The notes below the pieces were generated by a model. That model was not told the origin of the DNA and did not search any database. It worked only from the letters and a program-made list of their open reading frames with translations. A stretch of 64,000 nucleotides of DNA from Cycas panzhihuaensis. Taxonomy: Eukaryota > Cycadophyta. Shown one piece after another: positions 22,214-33,894 of this stretch. The stretch lies in assembly GCA_023213395.1 (NCBI GenBank), contig CM041465.1, forward strand, positions 132,315,741-132,379,740, in the 5' to 3' direction. A program made the position numbers and the translations under genes. Position 1 is the stretch's first letter, and every line of letters starts with the position of its first letter.

Positions 22214-23422
22214 CTAAATCTTTATATGCACTTTTTCATCTATCTCTAATTCTACTTCTGCTAAACATTCATTACCTAAAGATTCGTTGCTATGAATAGA
22301 ACCCATATAGTCTAAATTATTGTTTATTTTATTGTTAGTTAAAAAACATATGGATAACAAATTACAATAGTATAAGGGAGGTTGTGGCTCATATGAGTTA
22401 TTCATCCAATTGTTAGTCATATTCATTATACCTCCTTTGTCTAATGAGCTCTCTGATGGTAATTCTCCATAGTGGTTTGGTTCGTATTCCTATGAATCAT
22501 TCATATTCACATTTTCCTCTGTCGTATGATATAGATTGACCTCGTCAAAGGTTGAGGATGTTTTTGTGCTTGTTATTGTCATGTTGGATGCATCGTCTGG
22601 AACTGCTTCTATGGTATATTTCCCTTTCACCAATATAGGAAAAGCTACCTCATTACCTCCATCTGTTAAGGTAAAAGTTACATCTCTCTAGCTTTGAAAG
22701 CACTCATTCTAATATAACCACGGTCTACCAAGCAAGGTTGGATATGTTACCATAGCTACTACAATTCCTGCCACATTCACTTGAATATTCTCCAATCGAC
22801 CCATAGGTTTTACTAGTAGCTTGTTTGCTAGTTTCAATGAATAATTTGTAGGTGTCAACTAGGGACTCCCTAGTTTTTTCCAAGTTTTTGTTGGTAGCAC
22901 ATTCACTGCCACTCCTCCATCGACAATGACGTTTTGTAATGTAATCCCCAAGATACTCATATTTACTAAAGGATCAAGGTCATACGAAAGTTTGACCTTG
23001 TTCAAATTTCGCGAACCTTCTATTGGATGAATTACTTCTCCTTTGATCCATTCTATCACATTTTCCAATGGAATGGTCAGTTTTAGTTGTTTCACCAAAT
23101 CTTCCGTTAGTAGAAATTTTTGTAGTTCTTTTGATTTAGGGGTTGAGTCACATGGATTGCTTTCTAGGGTTTTGTTGGATGATTGCACCTTGACTGCTTT
23201 GTTCTTCCTCCGATATACTTGTTTAATCTCTGGTTTGCCTAATGGCAGAGTTTTGGTTACTTCTTTCTTGGTAGCATCCTGTAAAGCCTTTTTGGCAATG
23301 ACAAACCGATCAACCTCCACTTTCGGGTTAGTGTAACCATTTTCGCTGTTTGCTTTTTGTTTTGTAAGTTCACATTTTTGGAGGGATAACCCCATCAAGA
23401 GCTTTACCGTTGCCCTTAACAT
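22214..23422 (-). pseudogene. pol: GyC protease region
   Basis: The open stretch 22859-23422 is Lys-rich, then reads LDPLVNMSILGITLQNVIVDGGVAVNVLP. The IVDGGVAVNVLP segment sits where a retropepsin has D-S/T-G, but here reads D-G-G. The next frames (VAMVTYPTLLGRPWLY) carry the LLGRPWL motif that follows protease in gypsy elements. An acidic tail runs to 22214. The family enzyme cleaves Gag-Pol; the unusual active-site triplet and stops argue against activity. Confidence 0.75.
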
Positions 23423-25720
23423 TCTTTTGTTGTGTGGGTACTTGGTCTACAGCTTTTGTAGAGGTATGGCCATTCTTTTTGTATTTTTTCCATTGGCCAG
23501 TCTGATTTCCAATGCCTATATTTTAGACACACCAAATATCTTCCCAACAGAGGTTTCCTTTTCGATCTTTCTGGCTGTGTGCGAGTAGTGTAGATCATTC
23601 TTATGGTAGGGTTACTTCTTCCCTGTCCTCTTTCCCTTGAGTTTGTGCCTCTAGTGTTATAACATTCTCAGGTATTATGGGTATTCTAATCACAAATATG
23701 GCACCGACTATTTTGTTTCCTTGTCCTCACATTACACTCACATTCTTTGGTAGAGTGTGTATTTTTTTCATAAATGTGGCACCATTTTTCAATTGGGCCC
23801 TCCTTTATTCGATGCTTGATTGATTGCTCCCCAATATTCTCCTAGGCTTTTTGCTCTTGTAGTTTCAATGTTACAACTTCCTTCCTTAAGGCATCTACTT
23901 CCAAATTTTCTCCTGATTCTATTACTTGGAAGAGGGGTTTATTAAGGTTTTGGCTCTTTAATTCATTTATCTCTTCTTGAAGCCTCTTGATAAGAGGATT
24001 GTATGCCATCCTCTTACTGTTGATCCCCTTTTCAAAGTCCAACATTAGCTCTTTGACATATTTGTATGATTTCAATAGATGTGAAGCCATCATGTTTCTC
24101 AGTTTAGTGTTTAATCCATTTACCAAAAAAGTCCTCATGCTTCAATCCATGATCTTTTCCCCTTTTGTCATTGTAGATGCTATCATATTTGTTTTAATTA
24201 TGTATGTTAGTATTGATTCTCCTGACTTCTGTTGGATCTCCCTTAGGGTTAACTCTATTATGTTATTATTTCGATACTTTAAATTTTTTTTTGCAAATTC
24301 TTTCTTTATCTCGTTCCATGGCTTCAATGGGTCCAATTGTTTGTACCAAGCTAGTGGTACAACCCTCAATGAATAGCCAAACCTTTCTTTGATTTCTGTC
24401 TCATCAGTTATTTTCTCAAGGTTTATCAATCTTTGAAATGGATATATATGTTCAGTTGCATCTCTAGTATCATTGAAGATGAATTTTCCAAATTCTTTAT
24501 TATGTGTCATTTTGAAATTATTTACTTGTCTCTCCTTTGTTAGATATATGACAACAATTATGAGAAGGCTTTAATTTTTTAGGACCTTTGTTGGCACGGT
24601 TTCTCCACCAATCTTTCCTCGAGGGGATCTAAGGGGGGCGGCAGGGAATCTAGGCCGTTCATCAAAAAGATCTAGATCTGATGGCTACGATGTGCCTTTC
24701 TTGTAACCCATTTTTAGGGTAATTGTATCACATTGTATTGTATTGCATCATATTGCGAGTGGGTGACTGTTGGTTGTTGCTGCTGTGAAAATTCTATAAA
24801 GACTGCATGCACAGTCTTTCATTCTTGACTAATAAAGATCGATACCTTTTCTATGTTGATGTTTCCCTAGCACTCTGCTAGGGTTTTACCACGTTAAAAT
24901 TTGTGTACTGGGTAATGTGTATGCTTTCATATGTATGTTTAATAATCTCTGGTTTTAGATACTTGCATTTATTATAGTTTTGAATCCTTGTTATTGTTGC
25001 AAAATAGTTAGATCTTGGTGGCTTGTTTTGATTATTTAGACCAGGTTTTCTCAACACCCTTTTTTGGTGGGGTTATCTCTTTTTCCTTTGAAAATTTTTT
25101 GAATGATCCTCTTAATGATGTTTCTTCTCCACTGTTCTCTCCTTCAAATAGGGGGTTCTGGATCAGTGTCTTTAGTTGTATAACTCTTGGGATTCTTGGT
25201 ATCTCTACTGCTACTGGAGTTGTTACTAGGAATGACTGATCTGAACTTCTCCCTGGTGGATCCCCAAATGATTGCCTTATGAGATGTTTCTCTCAATATG
25301 CCTAGGGACCTTCCTTTGCCTTCTCTTCATTGTCACTTAGACCCTTTGGAGTAGAGTCCAGATTTGATTCCTCTTCGGGGGTTTTTATTTCTTTTCCTTT
25401 ACTATTTTCCTTAAGATTCTCTTCTCTTCCCTCTTTAATTTCTTCCTTTGTATCAAAAGTGTAACACTTCTTTGGAGTAGGTGTGTTTGCCATTAGCTCC
25501 CCTTGGCTTTCATTTTTTATATTTCGTGGTGTTTGGGTGCCACTTGCCTTAGATCCTTCCATTGGTTTGTTTGATCTTCCCTTTTTCTTACACTCCATCT
25601 CCTTGCCCTTCTTACTTTCTTCTCCTTTGACCATATTAAAGATCTCAGTCTACTTGACTCTACTATTCCCTTAGGTTTTGTCTGTGACGCCTCCACCTTC
25701 GAAGGCCATTTAGGTGGCAT
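23416..25720 (-). pseudogene. gag: GyC gag
   Basis: The likely start is the ATG at 25720 (MPPKWPSKVEAS), entering a Lys/Glu-rich low-complexity region (25302-25634). A part ending EIPRIPRVIQLKT follows near 25180. The capsid core at 24142-24510 reads FGYSLRVVPLAWYKQL and WNEIKKEFAKKN, continuing in 23842-24138 (FLVNGLNTKLRNMM). Two or three degenerate CCHC knuckles follow (CHIYEKNTHSTKEC and a similar one near 23690). The gag is interrupted at about 24560-25000 by LTR-like sequence. Confidence 0.8.
24560..25000. repeat. Possible solo LTR or promoter-like insert in GyC gag
   Basis: The segment has no gag similarity. It has a TATA-like CTATAAAGACTGCATGC at about 24791-24807, an AATAAAG signal near 24831 and a CTAGGGTTTTACCACG stretch. 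This arrangement (TATA, then polyA signal within 40 bases) is typical of an LTR. Exact ends and a target duplication could not be fixed. Confidence 0.35.
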
Positions 25721-25839
25721 TAGAAGGCTCCCCTGGCTGTTGAGGCTTAGTTGGAGCCTGCCATCACTATGATAACTAGGGTGACTTGTTCTTTATGCAT
25801 AGAGGATTTCAGCTTCCTTTTTCCCTCTGTGAGTGGACT

Positions 25840-25855
25840 TAGGCAATAGAACCAA
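25840..25855 (-). promoter_or_regulatory. GyC primer-binding site, tRNA not recognised
   Basis: After the 5' LTR ends in CAACA the minus strand reads TTGGTTCTATTGCC. It starts with TGG as expected but is not the initiator-Met type; I cannot assign the tRNA. Confidence 0.45.
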
Positions 25856-26611
25856 TGTTGACTTAACATCTGCCCTATTGGGATATTCACTTTTCAAAGG
25901 TTTCCACTATAGTTTAGGGTGGGCTCATGGTTAACATACTGTGAGTGTATTATGCTATGCCTCATAAGTCCACAATATAAATACGATCACAATATATTAT
26001 CAAGCATTCATCATCACATCAATAGAAACACATAGAAGACATACGTTCCTCGTAACTCTGATATTTTATTAAACAAAATCATTGTTTACATGGCATTCTA
26101 TCATACAATATTATCCGTACATTGCTTAGCTGGTTATTCATACTAGACTAAGCCCTAGTAGATCACTTAACTTGACTCTCACACCAATTTGGTTGTATGA
26201 ACAAGGCTTAAATAGGATATGCATGCTTGTTGGGGAACGATTGTGACCAAAAGTCACAATCATGCCTTTTCTGTAATGCATGTCCCTTCAAAACTAAACC
26301 TAGGTTAACCATTATGTTTGTTAGTCACTCGACATGTGTGTCCATACAATCTTGTCCACGTAGCTTCCTTCTACCTTGAATGTTTTGCATTTGTTCCCTG
26401 TGCGTTCCAGAACTGTTCTGTATGCATTCTGTGACTATTGTGCATCCCTGTGATGGAACACAGTGTTCTATGCTCACTGTTTACTGGTTCTTGTTCGTTC
26501 CTCATTCTAGACATTTGTTGGATGGTTCTCCTGTATTTATTAGTCATATTAAACCTCAACTATCATACATTCCTACCTTTGGGCACACAAGTATCTAATT
26601 TGATCCTAACA
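25856..26611 (-). repeat. GyC 5' LTR
   Basis: 756 bp, pairs with 10537-11294 with about 12 % differences and few indels. Confidence 0.93.
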
Positions 26612-27330
26612 CAGTCATAGTTTAAACTTGACACTTGAATAACTATTCTAAAATCTCACAACATAATCAATGCCAAAGCCTTGGATAGTTGGATGCAAAG
26701 CTTAGAGGCTTATTTCAAGTGTTAAAGCTTGGCAAACGAAGAGAAAATCGTTGTGGCTGAAATACACATGGCAGAACAACCCTTAGTATGGTGGCAAATA
26801 TATGTAAACACCCATATGGAAGTACATGTAAACACCCATGTGGAAGTGAGATCATGGGACAATTTAAAAACAAATTTTCAATATTGATTTTATCCGATTG
26901 GACATAAAGATAAAAGGGAAAAGAAGTGGTTACAATTGCGACAACAAACTGGGCAATTTGTCTGATAGTGTATTTATATCTTCAATAAAATGGTCATAAC
27001 GGTAGTATCTCGGGATTTTGAGCACACCCTCATGCTCGAATTCTCAAGTGGACTATTCCTATCCTTGCGGCAAGAGTTAGACTTGATAAAGATTTTCTCC
27101 TTATATGAGGCTTTCCAATACGCACTCAAGGTGGAAAGCAAATCCACATGAGACCTTCTATCAAATCATAGTAATAGCAACAATTGTAGTGGTCATTAAA
27201 GCAACCTTTTAATCAGGGAAAGGAAATTTATGTAGCAAATCCTATAGTAGTAGAGAAGGGGAAAGCCAAGTATTGCACACTACACAAAACCGACAACCAC
27301 TCCAATGAGGAATGTTGAAAGCGGAAGCAG
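26612..27330 (+). pseudogene. gag: GyB gag, capsid and zinc finger part
   Basis: Frames read LDSWMQSLEAYFKC, VAEIHMAEQPLVWWQIYV and WDNLKTNFQY, the gypsy gag core. LRQQTGQFV and FEHTLMLEFSSGLFLSLRQEL follow. Near 27270-27320 the frame reads YCTLHKTDNHSNEEC, a CHHC-type zinc finger known from plant gypsy gags. A 24-base tandem duplication (about 26804-26852) repeats VNTHMEV. The end KRKQ runs directly into the CoC insertion site AGCAG. Confidence 0.82.
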
Positions 27331-27635
27331 TGTTGGGTGAAGGATCTAGTGCCACAATCCACTACACTAAAGCAATGGCACATAATAAGAGCAAAATAGA
27401 GAGAACAAGATTGAGAGCAAAAATGAGAGGTGAGAATTATGACTCTCCCTTTTAGATTCATTCTTATATATTGGAGGATGTGAATTAGGGTTTCCAAAGG
27501 AGTTTCTCACCTAATGTCATGATCCCAAAATTATAGTTAAATGTAAATGAAAGTACATTTAACTATGTGACTTGGCTAACCTAAAGTCACCTTCATATAA
27601 TTTATCTAATGACCTTGATGCATTAATGTCCATCA
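27331..27635 (-). repeat. CoC 3' LTR (L0)
   Basis: 305 bp, TGATGG...CCAACA on the minus strand. Same length as the copies at 40849, 44248, 46718 and 49172. Confidence 0.95.
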
Positions 27636-27650
27636 ATCCCCCCCCCCTAA
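27636..27650 (-). promoter_or_regulatory. CoC polypurine tract
   Basis: Minus strand ATTAGGGGGGGGGGA; a run of ten G next to the 3' LTR. Confidence 0.8.
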
Positions 27651-28229
27651 TGGTAAAAGGTCATTATGATAAAATCTAGTCTTTGAGGTATTCATTTAAG
27701 CCTCATTATTACATTGAAATTCTAAATGACACTTTTGTGGAAAAGCCCTCATGGGAAATAAAAACCCATGAACTTTCTAAGATCTATAGCCCCTCTTATA
27801 AATCAAAATGGCTAAGGTGGCTCTTGATGTAGACTGATAGCTGCAAATTTTAAATATGCAAATTTTAATTTGCTAAGTCTCCATATACTATTTGGTCATC
27901 CCCCATGCCCTTTCGGATTTTAACAGGTTTCGATTTTCCAAGACTAGTATAACCCTTATCCTTCCGTGCCCACAAGGGGTTTTCACAAATAGGATAGAGC
28001 AAAGACTTACTCTTATTTTTTCACACCCACAAAGGGTTTTCACGAATGGAATAGAGTATGATGATCATATTATCATCTCCTCCGATCAGTCGAAGATGGA
28101 GGCCCGAAGGCCGAGCTGCCTACGAAACTATTCAAACTTCACCCTTTGTAGCGGTTTGGTGAAGATATCGACCACTTGGTCTGCTGTGGAGTAGTACTTC
28201 AGTTGAATTGTGTTGTCTTGAACTAGTTC

Positions 28230-28958
28230 TCAAATCCTGTGGACTTTCGTACTTATGTATTTGGTACAATCGTGAAATACAGGATTTTTCGCCATGTGGA
28301 TTGTTGATTGATTATTCACACGAAGGCTAGTAAGACTTGTTTGGGTGATATTTAATGTTTTTAATAATTTCCTAAGCCATATCAACTCCTTGCTAGTATC
28401 AGAAGCAACAATGTATTCAACTTCGACAGTTGAATTAACAACTGTCTTCTGCCGTTTGGATTTCCACGATATTGGTGCTATTCCAAGAAATGTTACATAC
28501 CCGGACATGGATCTCCCTGTGTCTTTATATCCGACAAAGTCCAAGTCTGTGTATGTGTATAGTTTGAACTCTGAATTGGGTTCATATAGCAGATCATATT
28601 TGCTAGTCGTCTTAAGGTACCTCAACACTCGCACTGCTGCCTGCGAGTGATTCTGCTTAAGATTTGTCATATAACGAGCAAGAATGCCAACATAGTGTGC
28701 AATATCAAGTCTTGTATTAGTAGTATAGATAAGACTAACTACAAGTTGCCTGTAAAGTATTGCGTCTGTCTCTCGATCATCGCCATTAGCTGTCAGTTTG
28801 ACATTGGGTTCCATTGGAGTGGCTATAGTTTGAGCATCTTCCAACTGAAACTTTGTTAGAAGATCATTGATGTACTTTTCTTGAGAAAGAAAGATTTTGC
28901 CATCTTTCTGAGTGACTTCAATCCCCAAGTAGTATTTCATCAACCCAAGGTCAGACAA
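28230..28958 (-). pseudogene. pol: CoC pol: RT thumb and RNase H
   Basis: The frame is open for 242 codons. It begins SDLGLMKYYLGIEVTQKDGK and continues QLEDAQTIATPMEPN, LYRQLVVSLIYTTNTRLDIA and YTDLDFVGYKDTGRSMSGYV. It ends VNNQSTIHMAKNPVFHDCTKYI. The RNase H core is recognisable, though the usual DSDWAG reads DLDFVG. A short broken tail follows to about 28090 (DIFTKPLQRVKFE). It is the best-kept part of CoC. Confidence 0.9.
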
Positions 28959-29527
28959 TTCGAACGTTTTAGCTAAGTCCTTTGGCTGTTGATTGCTTGT
29001 TCATTGTGCCCCGTTACAAGCATATCATCCACAAAGATTAAGAGATAAGTGACTTTATCTTTTTGGCATTTGATGAATAGTGTTGCATCAATATGTTAGT
29101 AGTCACAAACCTCATATCCAAGTTGCCTCATTCTTTCTGACAACTTGGTGAACCAAGCACGGGGAGCTTGTTTAAGGCCATACAAGGAATTTTTAAGCTT
29201 GCACACCTTATGCTCTTGACCAACAATCTCAAATCCTTCAGGCTGAACCATGTAGATTTCTTTCTCAAGATCACCATTGAGAAATGCGATTTTTACATCG
29301 AGCTAGTGAATCTTCCAACCTTGTTGAGCTGTCAAGGCCAGAAGAGTTCTAATTGTGGGCCACTTGGTCGTAGGTGCAAAGACTTCAGTGTAGTCGATGC
29401 CTTCCCTTTGCATGAATCCCTTTGCTACCAACCTCGCCTTGTGTTTTTCAAGGGTGTTATCAGATCTGTATTTATTTTTGTACACCCATTTACTTCAAAC
29501 TACCATTCTTCCAAGTGGTAGGTCGAC
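28959..29527 (-). pseudogene. pol: CoC pol: reverse transcriptase fingers and palm
   Basis: 29303-29485 reads KHKARLVAKGFMQREGIDYT and EVFAPTTKWPTIRTLLALTA. Further frames carry LDVKIAFLNGDLEKEIYM, LYGLKQAPRAW and the active site FVDDML near 29030. Stops and frameshifts separate the parts. Confidence 0.87.
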
Positions 29528-29567
29528 AAGCTCCCATGTGCCATTTTTGATGAGAGATTGATACTCT

Positions 29568-30770
29568 TCATTCATGGCATTCCTCCAAGCTGTGTGTTTT
29601 ACAGCTTCTTGGTACATTAAGAGCAAGATGCAGTTCTACTGGTTCTAGCTCAATGAAAAGTGATTCCTGCATCTTGGCTCTATAGGCACTTCGAATGTCA
29701 AATTTGTCCACCTCATCAGGTCGTATATCCTTGTTCAACTGGCGGGCTTCACGAGAACCTCGAGTTGGAAATGAGGTCTTCATTTCTCCAACTACATGGT
29801 CTTCGTTTGGATCCCGAAAAGGATCATTTTGCATATTTGTTAAGGAGGATGTTGACACATCTGGGGAGCATGGTCCATTTGCCACTGCTTTGCCTTTGTC
29901 AACTCTGTTGTTCTCGAATGGTGGTGCATGATGTGCACTCATTGCTTCAGAGTCATAACTACAATCCTCCGTGGCTCTATTGTCAGATTCCAATAATTTG
30001 AGTAACTCTTGAGTGCGCCCCCCCCCCACAAAAAAAAAAAAACTCCACCCAAATTTTGGAATCTGTACATCATATTGAGTAACATCATAATAATGGCGGT
30101 TCGGTGTTTTGGAGTCCAATTGTAATAATTGATTCTCTATTTCAGCAAACACCACACCTTTGGTGACGATAAACTTCCGTTGTGAAGGTACAAAGACCTT
30201 GAACCCTTTCTTGTCCATAGGGTATCCAACAAAGATGCCTTTAAGTGCCCTAGGCTGGAGTTTGTTTCTATCTCCATCCAGTATATGAGCATAACATATT
30301 AAGACAAATATTTTGAAGTGGTAGGCAGTGGGGGCCTGTCCAGTCCACTTTTCATTAGGAGAAGTTCCTCCTTTAGATGGGTCAAGATTCCATGCAAGAA
30401 ACAATCATCCAAATTGCTTCTGCCCATAGGTAAGCAAGTACATTTTTATAAACCAACATAGCTCGAGCCATATTCATAATAGACCTGTTCATGCGCTCGA
30501 CAACTCTATTCTATTGGGGGGTGCCTGTTATTATAGTATGATGTTTGATGTTGTTGTCTCGTAGCTAGGTTTCAAACTCAGTAGAGGTATATTGTCCACC
30601 ATTATCTTTTCGGAGACACTTAATCTGATAACTTGACTCCTTTTCAGTGCGAGCTTCAAAAGCTTTAAAGACACCAAATGCCTCATCTTTCCTGGTCAGA
30701 AAAGCCACTCACACTTTCCTGATAAAATCATCAATGAAGGATATGTAATATAATTTTTGTTTTAATGATG
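29568..30770 (-). pseudogene. pol: CoC integrase, C-terminal part
   Basis: Right at the CoD junction the minus strand reads LYYISFIDDF, the integrase core. It continues through NGGQYTSTEF and VVERMNRSIMNMARAM, which keep the second Asp region and the catalytic Glu, though with stops. The open stretch 29568-30404 has 278 codons (ALKGIFVGYPMDKKGFKVF, then a long Ser/Asp-rich linker). Homopolymers (C run then A run at about 30019-30042) lie in the linker and read as GGG and FFFF. Confidence 0.88.
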
Positions 30771-30775
30771 GAATA

Positions 30776-31312
30776 TGTTAGAACCTTCATTTCCTAAGCA
30801 TTAAGTCTTGACCACATGTATTAGTATTTTTGTCACTTTAGGCCTTTATCCTAAAGTGTTCATTTGTTTGATTATAAAATTGTCTTTTGTCTTGTAATGA
30901 CTTTTCTCACATGTGCTTGTGAGAAGTCAATTTTGGTGGGCTCTATCCTTATCCTTGAAAGATAGAAGGGTCCTAATTAGATTTGTCTTTTAGTCTTGAT
31001 CAGTGGCATGTGGTGAGATCTTGATCGTCCAAACTCCTTATAAGGAGTCCTATTTTCATGTTTTGGTATGTAGTATTGGAGTTAGAGTTATGCTGCTGTA
31101 AGTGTCTCTTGTAGGTGAAGTGTTGAGATGAATTCTCCTTCATACTTGTGTTTATGATAGGTTGAGTTGAAGTGCAATACTCCTCCCTATTATCTTTATA
31201 TGTTGTACTACATCTTTTCATTAATCTAAAGTGTTTAGTCCTTCATATTTCGATGCCCTATCTAGTTCCTCAATGGATTCTGGTGCTTGTATCTTCTCCA
31301 TTTCGTCTTTCA
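30776..31312 (+). repeat. CoD 5' LTR
   Basis: 537 bp from TGTTAGAACC to TCTTTCA. A likely core promoter CCTTATAAGGAG lies near 31036-31047. It has 10 bases (about 31006-31015) missing in the 3' copy. Confidence 0.94.
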
Positions 31313-31315
31313 ATT

Positions 31316-31331
31316 TGGTATCAGAGCTGCA
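31316..31331 (+). promoter_or_regulatory. CoD primer-binding site
   Basis: TGGTATCAGAGCTGCA, three bases after the LTR end, initiator-Met type. Confidence 0.9.
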
Positions 31332-33894
31332 GCATCTTGAGGAGCGTATTTTTTGGCTTTGATTTTCTCCAAGTCTGATGACGACCTTCGCCATACGAAG
31401 GCGATCCAACTGGAACAAGGAGTAATTTCTTAAGGTTTATTGCTGAAGGACTTTGTTTACACTGTTATCTTACAATTTTTTTTAAGAAATCTTTAATGCA
31501 AAGTCTTGCATATTTGCATTTTGGAGGACTAATTTTCATGGCCAGAAAAAGGGATTGTGATATTAAAAGTTGCAGGTGATTGGGAGCTAATTTTCTTGTG
31601 TTCTTACACAAGATCAAAGTTGTGTTGTAATCTTTGCATTTTGCCTTAAAAACAAAAGGAGGTTCAAAGGAGAAAAAGGTGGCTCCTCTAATGTCATTGC
31701 TCAAAGTTAAAAAAAAAAAAAAGAGAAGTCTTGTCAAGGGTTTTATCTAATATTACTTTTATTAAGAAAAGTCTGAATTAAATTTTGAAGAGGCTTTACT
31801 CCTAGTTCAATACTACCACATTGTGAAGAAATCTGTTGTCTTCTTAAGAGCTGCAGTTGCTATAATGATCAGCATCAAATCCTTGATTCTGGTCCACACT
31901 AGAGCATTGATGTCTGAGTCTCCTTGCAAAGGCTTTGTTGGCTTCTAATAAGCCTAAAACTTATGCTCTTCTTAATAGGACATAAAAATGGTCTGTATTG
32001 CCATTAAAACAATTAAAATAACAGCTGTTATCAAAGTGTTCAGTAATCTTGCTGTTGTTTGAATTCCTAGTTTGCAAATTGCTTGAAAACTCCAATGCTG
32101 AAGCTGCTACTAGCATCATAAACTCGAGGTTTAATGACTTTGCTCCTCTCACATGGGCACCTGCACTAAGCCCTAAGTCTGTGATTCCTATGACTACTTC
32201 GTGGCTTTAAGTCCTCTCGTTTCTCCTTGAGCGGCTTCGTCTGGTGAGACTTCTGCTGGTAGCACCCTCCATTCTCGTGCCTCTGCGATGAACACTTGGC
32301 CACTGTCACATCCCTCTGTGGATTGCGTGTACCTGTAGCTCCCATTGGCGGCTCCGTGTCTCTATCATACAACTGTCCGTCCGTTCGAACCTGGTGTGTA
32401 CAGCTAACTCTAGCTTCTGCGGTGCTCCGCGTATGCTCTTGCTCGCGGATTTCTCCTGTTTAGACCTTTGCACGCTTCCTCCATGCAGCTCTCTCCGTCC
32501 CCCTGTGTGGCACTTTCCGTGCGTGCGGCTCTTTGAGCCCTATCTGCATGACGTCGTCCTCTTATCCGTGGCTCCTCGTGCAGTTGCTCCTGCATCGACG
32601 TGGTAACGTTCTATGTGGCTCAGCTCTTCTCCACATCTTCATGCAGCCTGTCCTCCACTGGCAGCTCTCTTCCCTTGGCAACACTCTCAAGCTTCGACTC
32701 TGTGCACGTGATCCTCACCGACGACGCCCATAGACCCTTCTCACCTGGTAAGAAATCCGTCTCCGCCCGCATATTCGAGCCGCTGGTAAATGTTCGTCCG
32801 CCGCCGCCAATATCAACCTCATGAAAATCATTTCATATACTTTATAACTATACAATATATCCTTTGGAATATACTTAGTGTATATTCTTCTTTCAATCTT
32901 TCACTTTAAAACCTTCACTTGTTAAAGTTTTTGTTTTAATTTCACTTTGATCTTTCTTTTATCTTTTAAACTATATGTTTCCATTGTAAAAGGTGTTTAG
33001 TCACAATGTTTTAGTGTGTTAATCACACTAAACGATATAAAAAAAATTTGCAAGTATATTTAAAAAAAAAAAAATCACTATAATAAAGTGATTTTATCAT
33101 CATTTTCTTTCAAAAATTACTTGTTTTAATAACACTAAGCTCCCTGGTGACTCAGGTCATTAATTTTGAGTTCAAAAGTGCTCATTTTTCAAAGATTTTC
33201 AAAGTGTGTTCATCACACTATTTTATAAAAGCCTCCTAAGTGTAATTTGGTGATTAAAACACCATTATTTTTGGCTTATTTTAAGCCTTAAATTGTATCA
33301 TTTAAAGGCTCTTTTTTCTCACTGGGCTCCCTGTGAGGTGACCCATTTTTAGTGAGAATCAACATCAACTACAAAAAGGGACAAAGATCAATAAAAAGCT
33401 ACAAAATTTTTTGGTGTGTAGGGATCATTTTTTTGAACCCAGGTGTTCATGGTGGACTTGCTTCATTACTGGCTTATTGAAGGCATTAAATTTATGGTGT
33501 TTAGCTGCTGCTTATCTCTCCGCGAGATTATTGTTTGAACTTAGTTGCATTATTTGATATTCAATGCAACTACATTGTATCTTGAAGTCCTTTTTGACAA
33601 AGTTTTCAGCAGCAAACAAGGCCTACAAGCACACGTTTTCAGCACTAAATCAACCCACTTTTAATCATTAAAACACTTAAGTGGAGAGGCTTGAAAAGAG
33701 TTTATACTCTACCTCAAAGTGCCAATAACTTGGCCAACACTGATCCTGCTATCAAGTTGGACAACTTACGAGCCAATCCCTCCATTCCGCCCACAATGTT
33801 TTTAGTCTTGTATTGATTTTTTGTTGGATATTGAGTGGAACTTAAGAGGCGCCAACTCAAAGGTTTCTAAGTTTCATCTAGTACTGCAATCGAG
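31332..33894 (+). other. CoD leader, unusually long, with GC-rich island at about 32190-32825
   Basis: No retroelement domain is readable in these 2.56 kb. The outer parts are AT-rich. The middle 630 bases are clearly GC-rich with many CpG and CCGCC-type words, unlike anything else in the window. Short open frames exist on both strands (for example 32394-32606 + and 32410-32595 -), but none is recognised. A fragment of a host gene carried by the element is one explanation. Confidence 0.6.

Larger units (their letters stand above)
10537..26611 (-). mobile_element. GyC: large Ty3/gypsy element containing CoB
   Basis: LTRs of 758 and 756 bp, both TGTTAG...CAACA on the minus strand, bound a minus-strand gypsy of about 10.9 kb once CoB and one target copy are subtracted. 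Order on the minus strand is gag with zinc knuckles, protease, a second gag-like domain, RT, RNase H, integrase, then an extra ORF before the 3' LTR. The flanking pentamers are TAGTT and CAGTC, which differ by two C/T changes and could be a decayed target duplication. A perfect TAGTT also lies 7 bases further right. The LTRs differ at about one base in eight. Confidence 0.9.

Noticed and set aside
26612-26622. TAGTT at 26618-26622 as the true GyC target duplicate
   Set aside because: It would leave six extra bases after the LTR. The adjacent CAGTC, two C/T changes from TAGTT, is equally plausible, so neither is asserted.
32394-32824. Short frames on both strands of the GC-rich island as a protein-coding gene
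   Set aside because: GC-rich DNA leaves chance frames open on several strands; none has a motif or clear start context.
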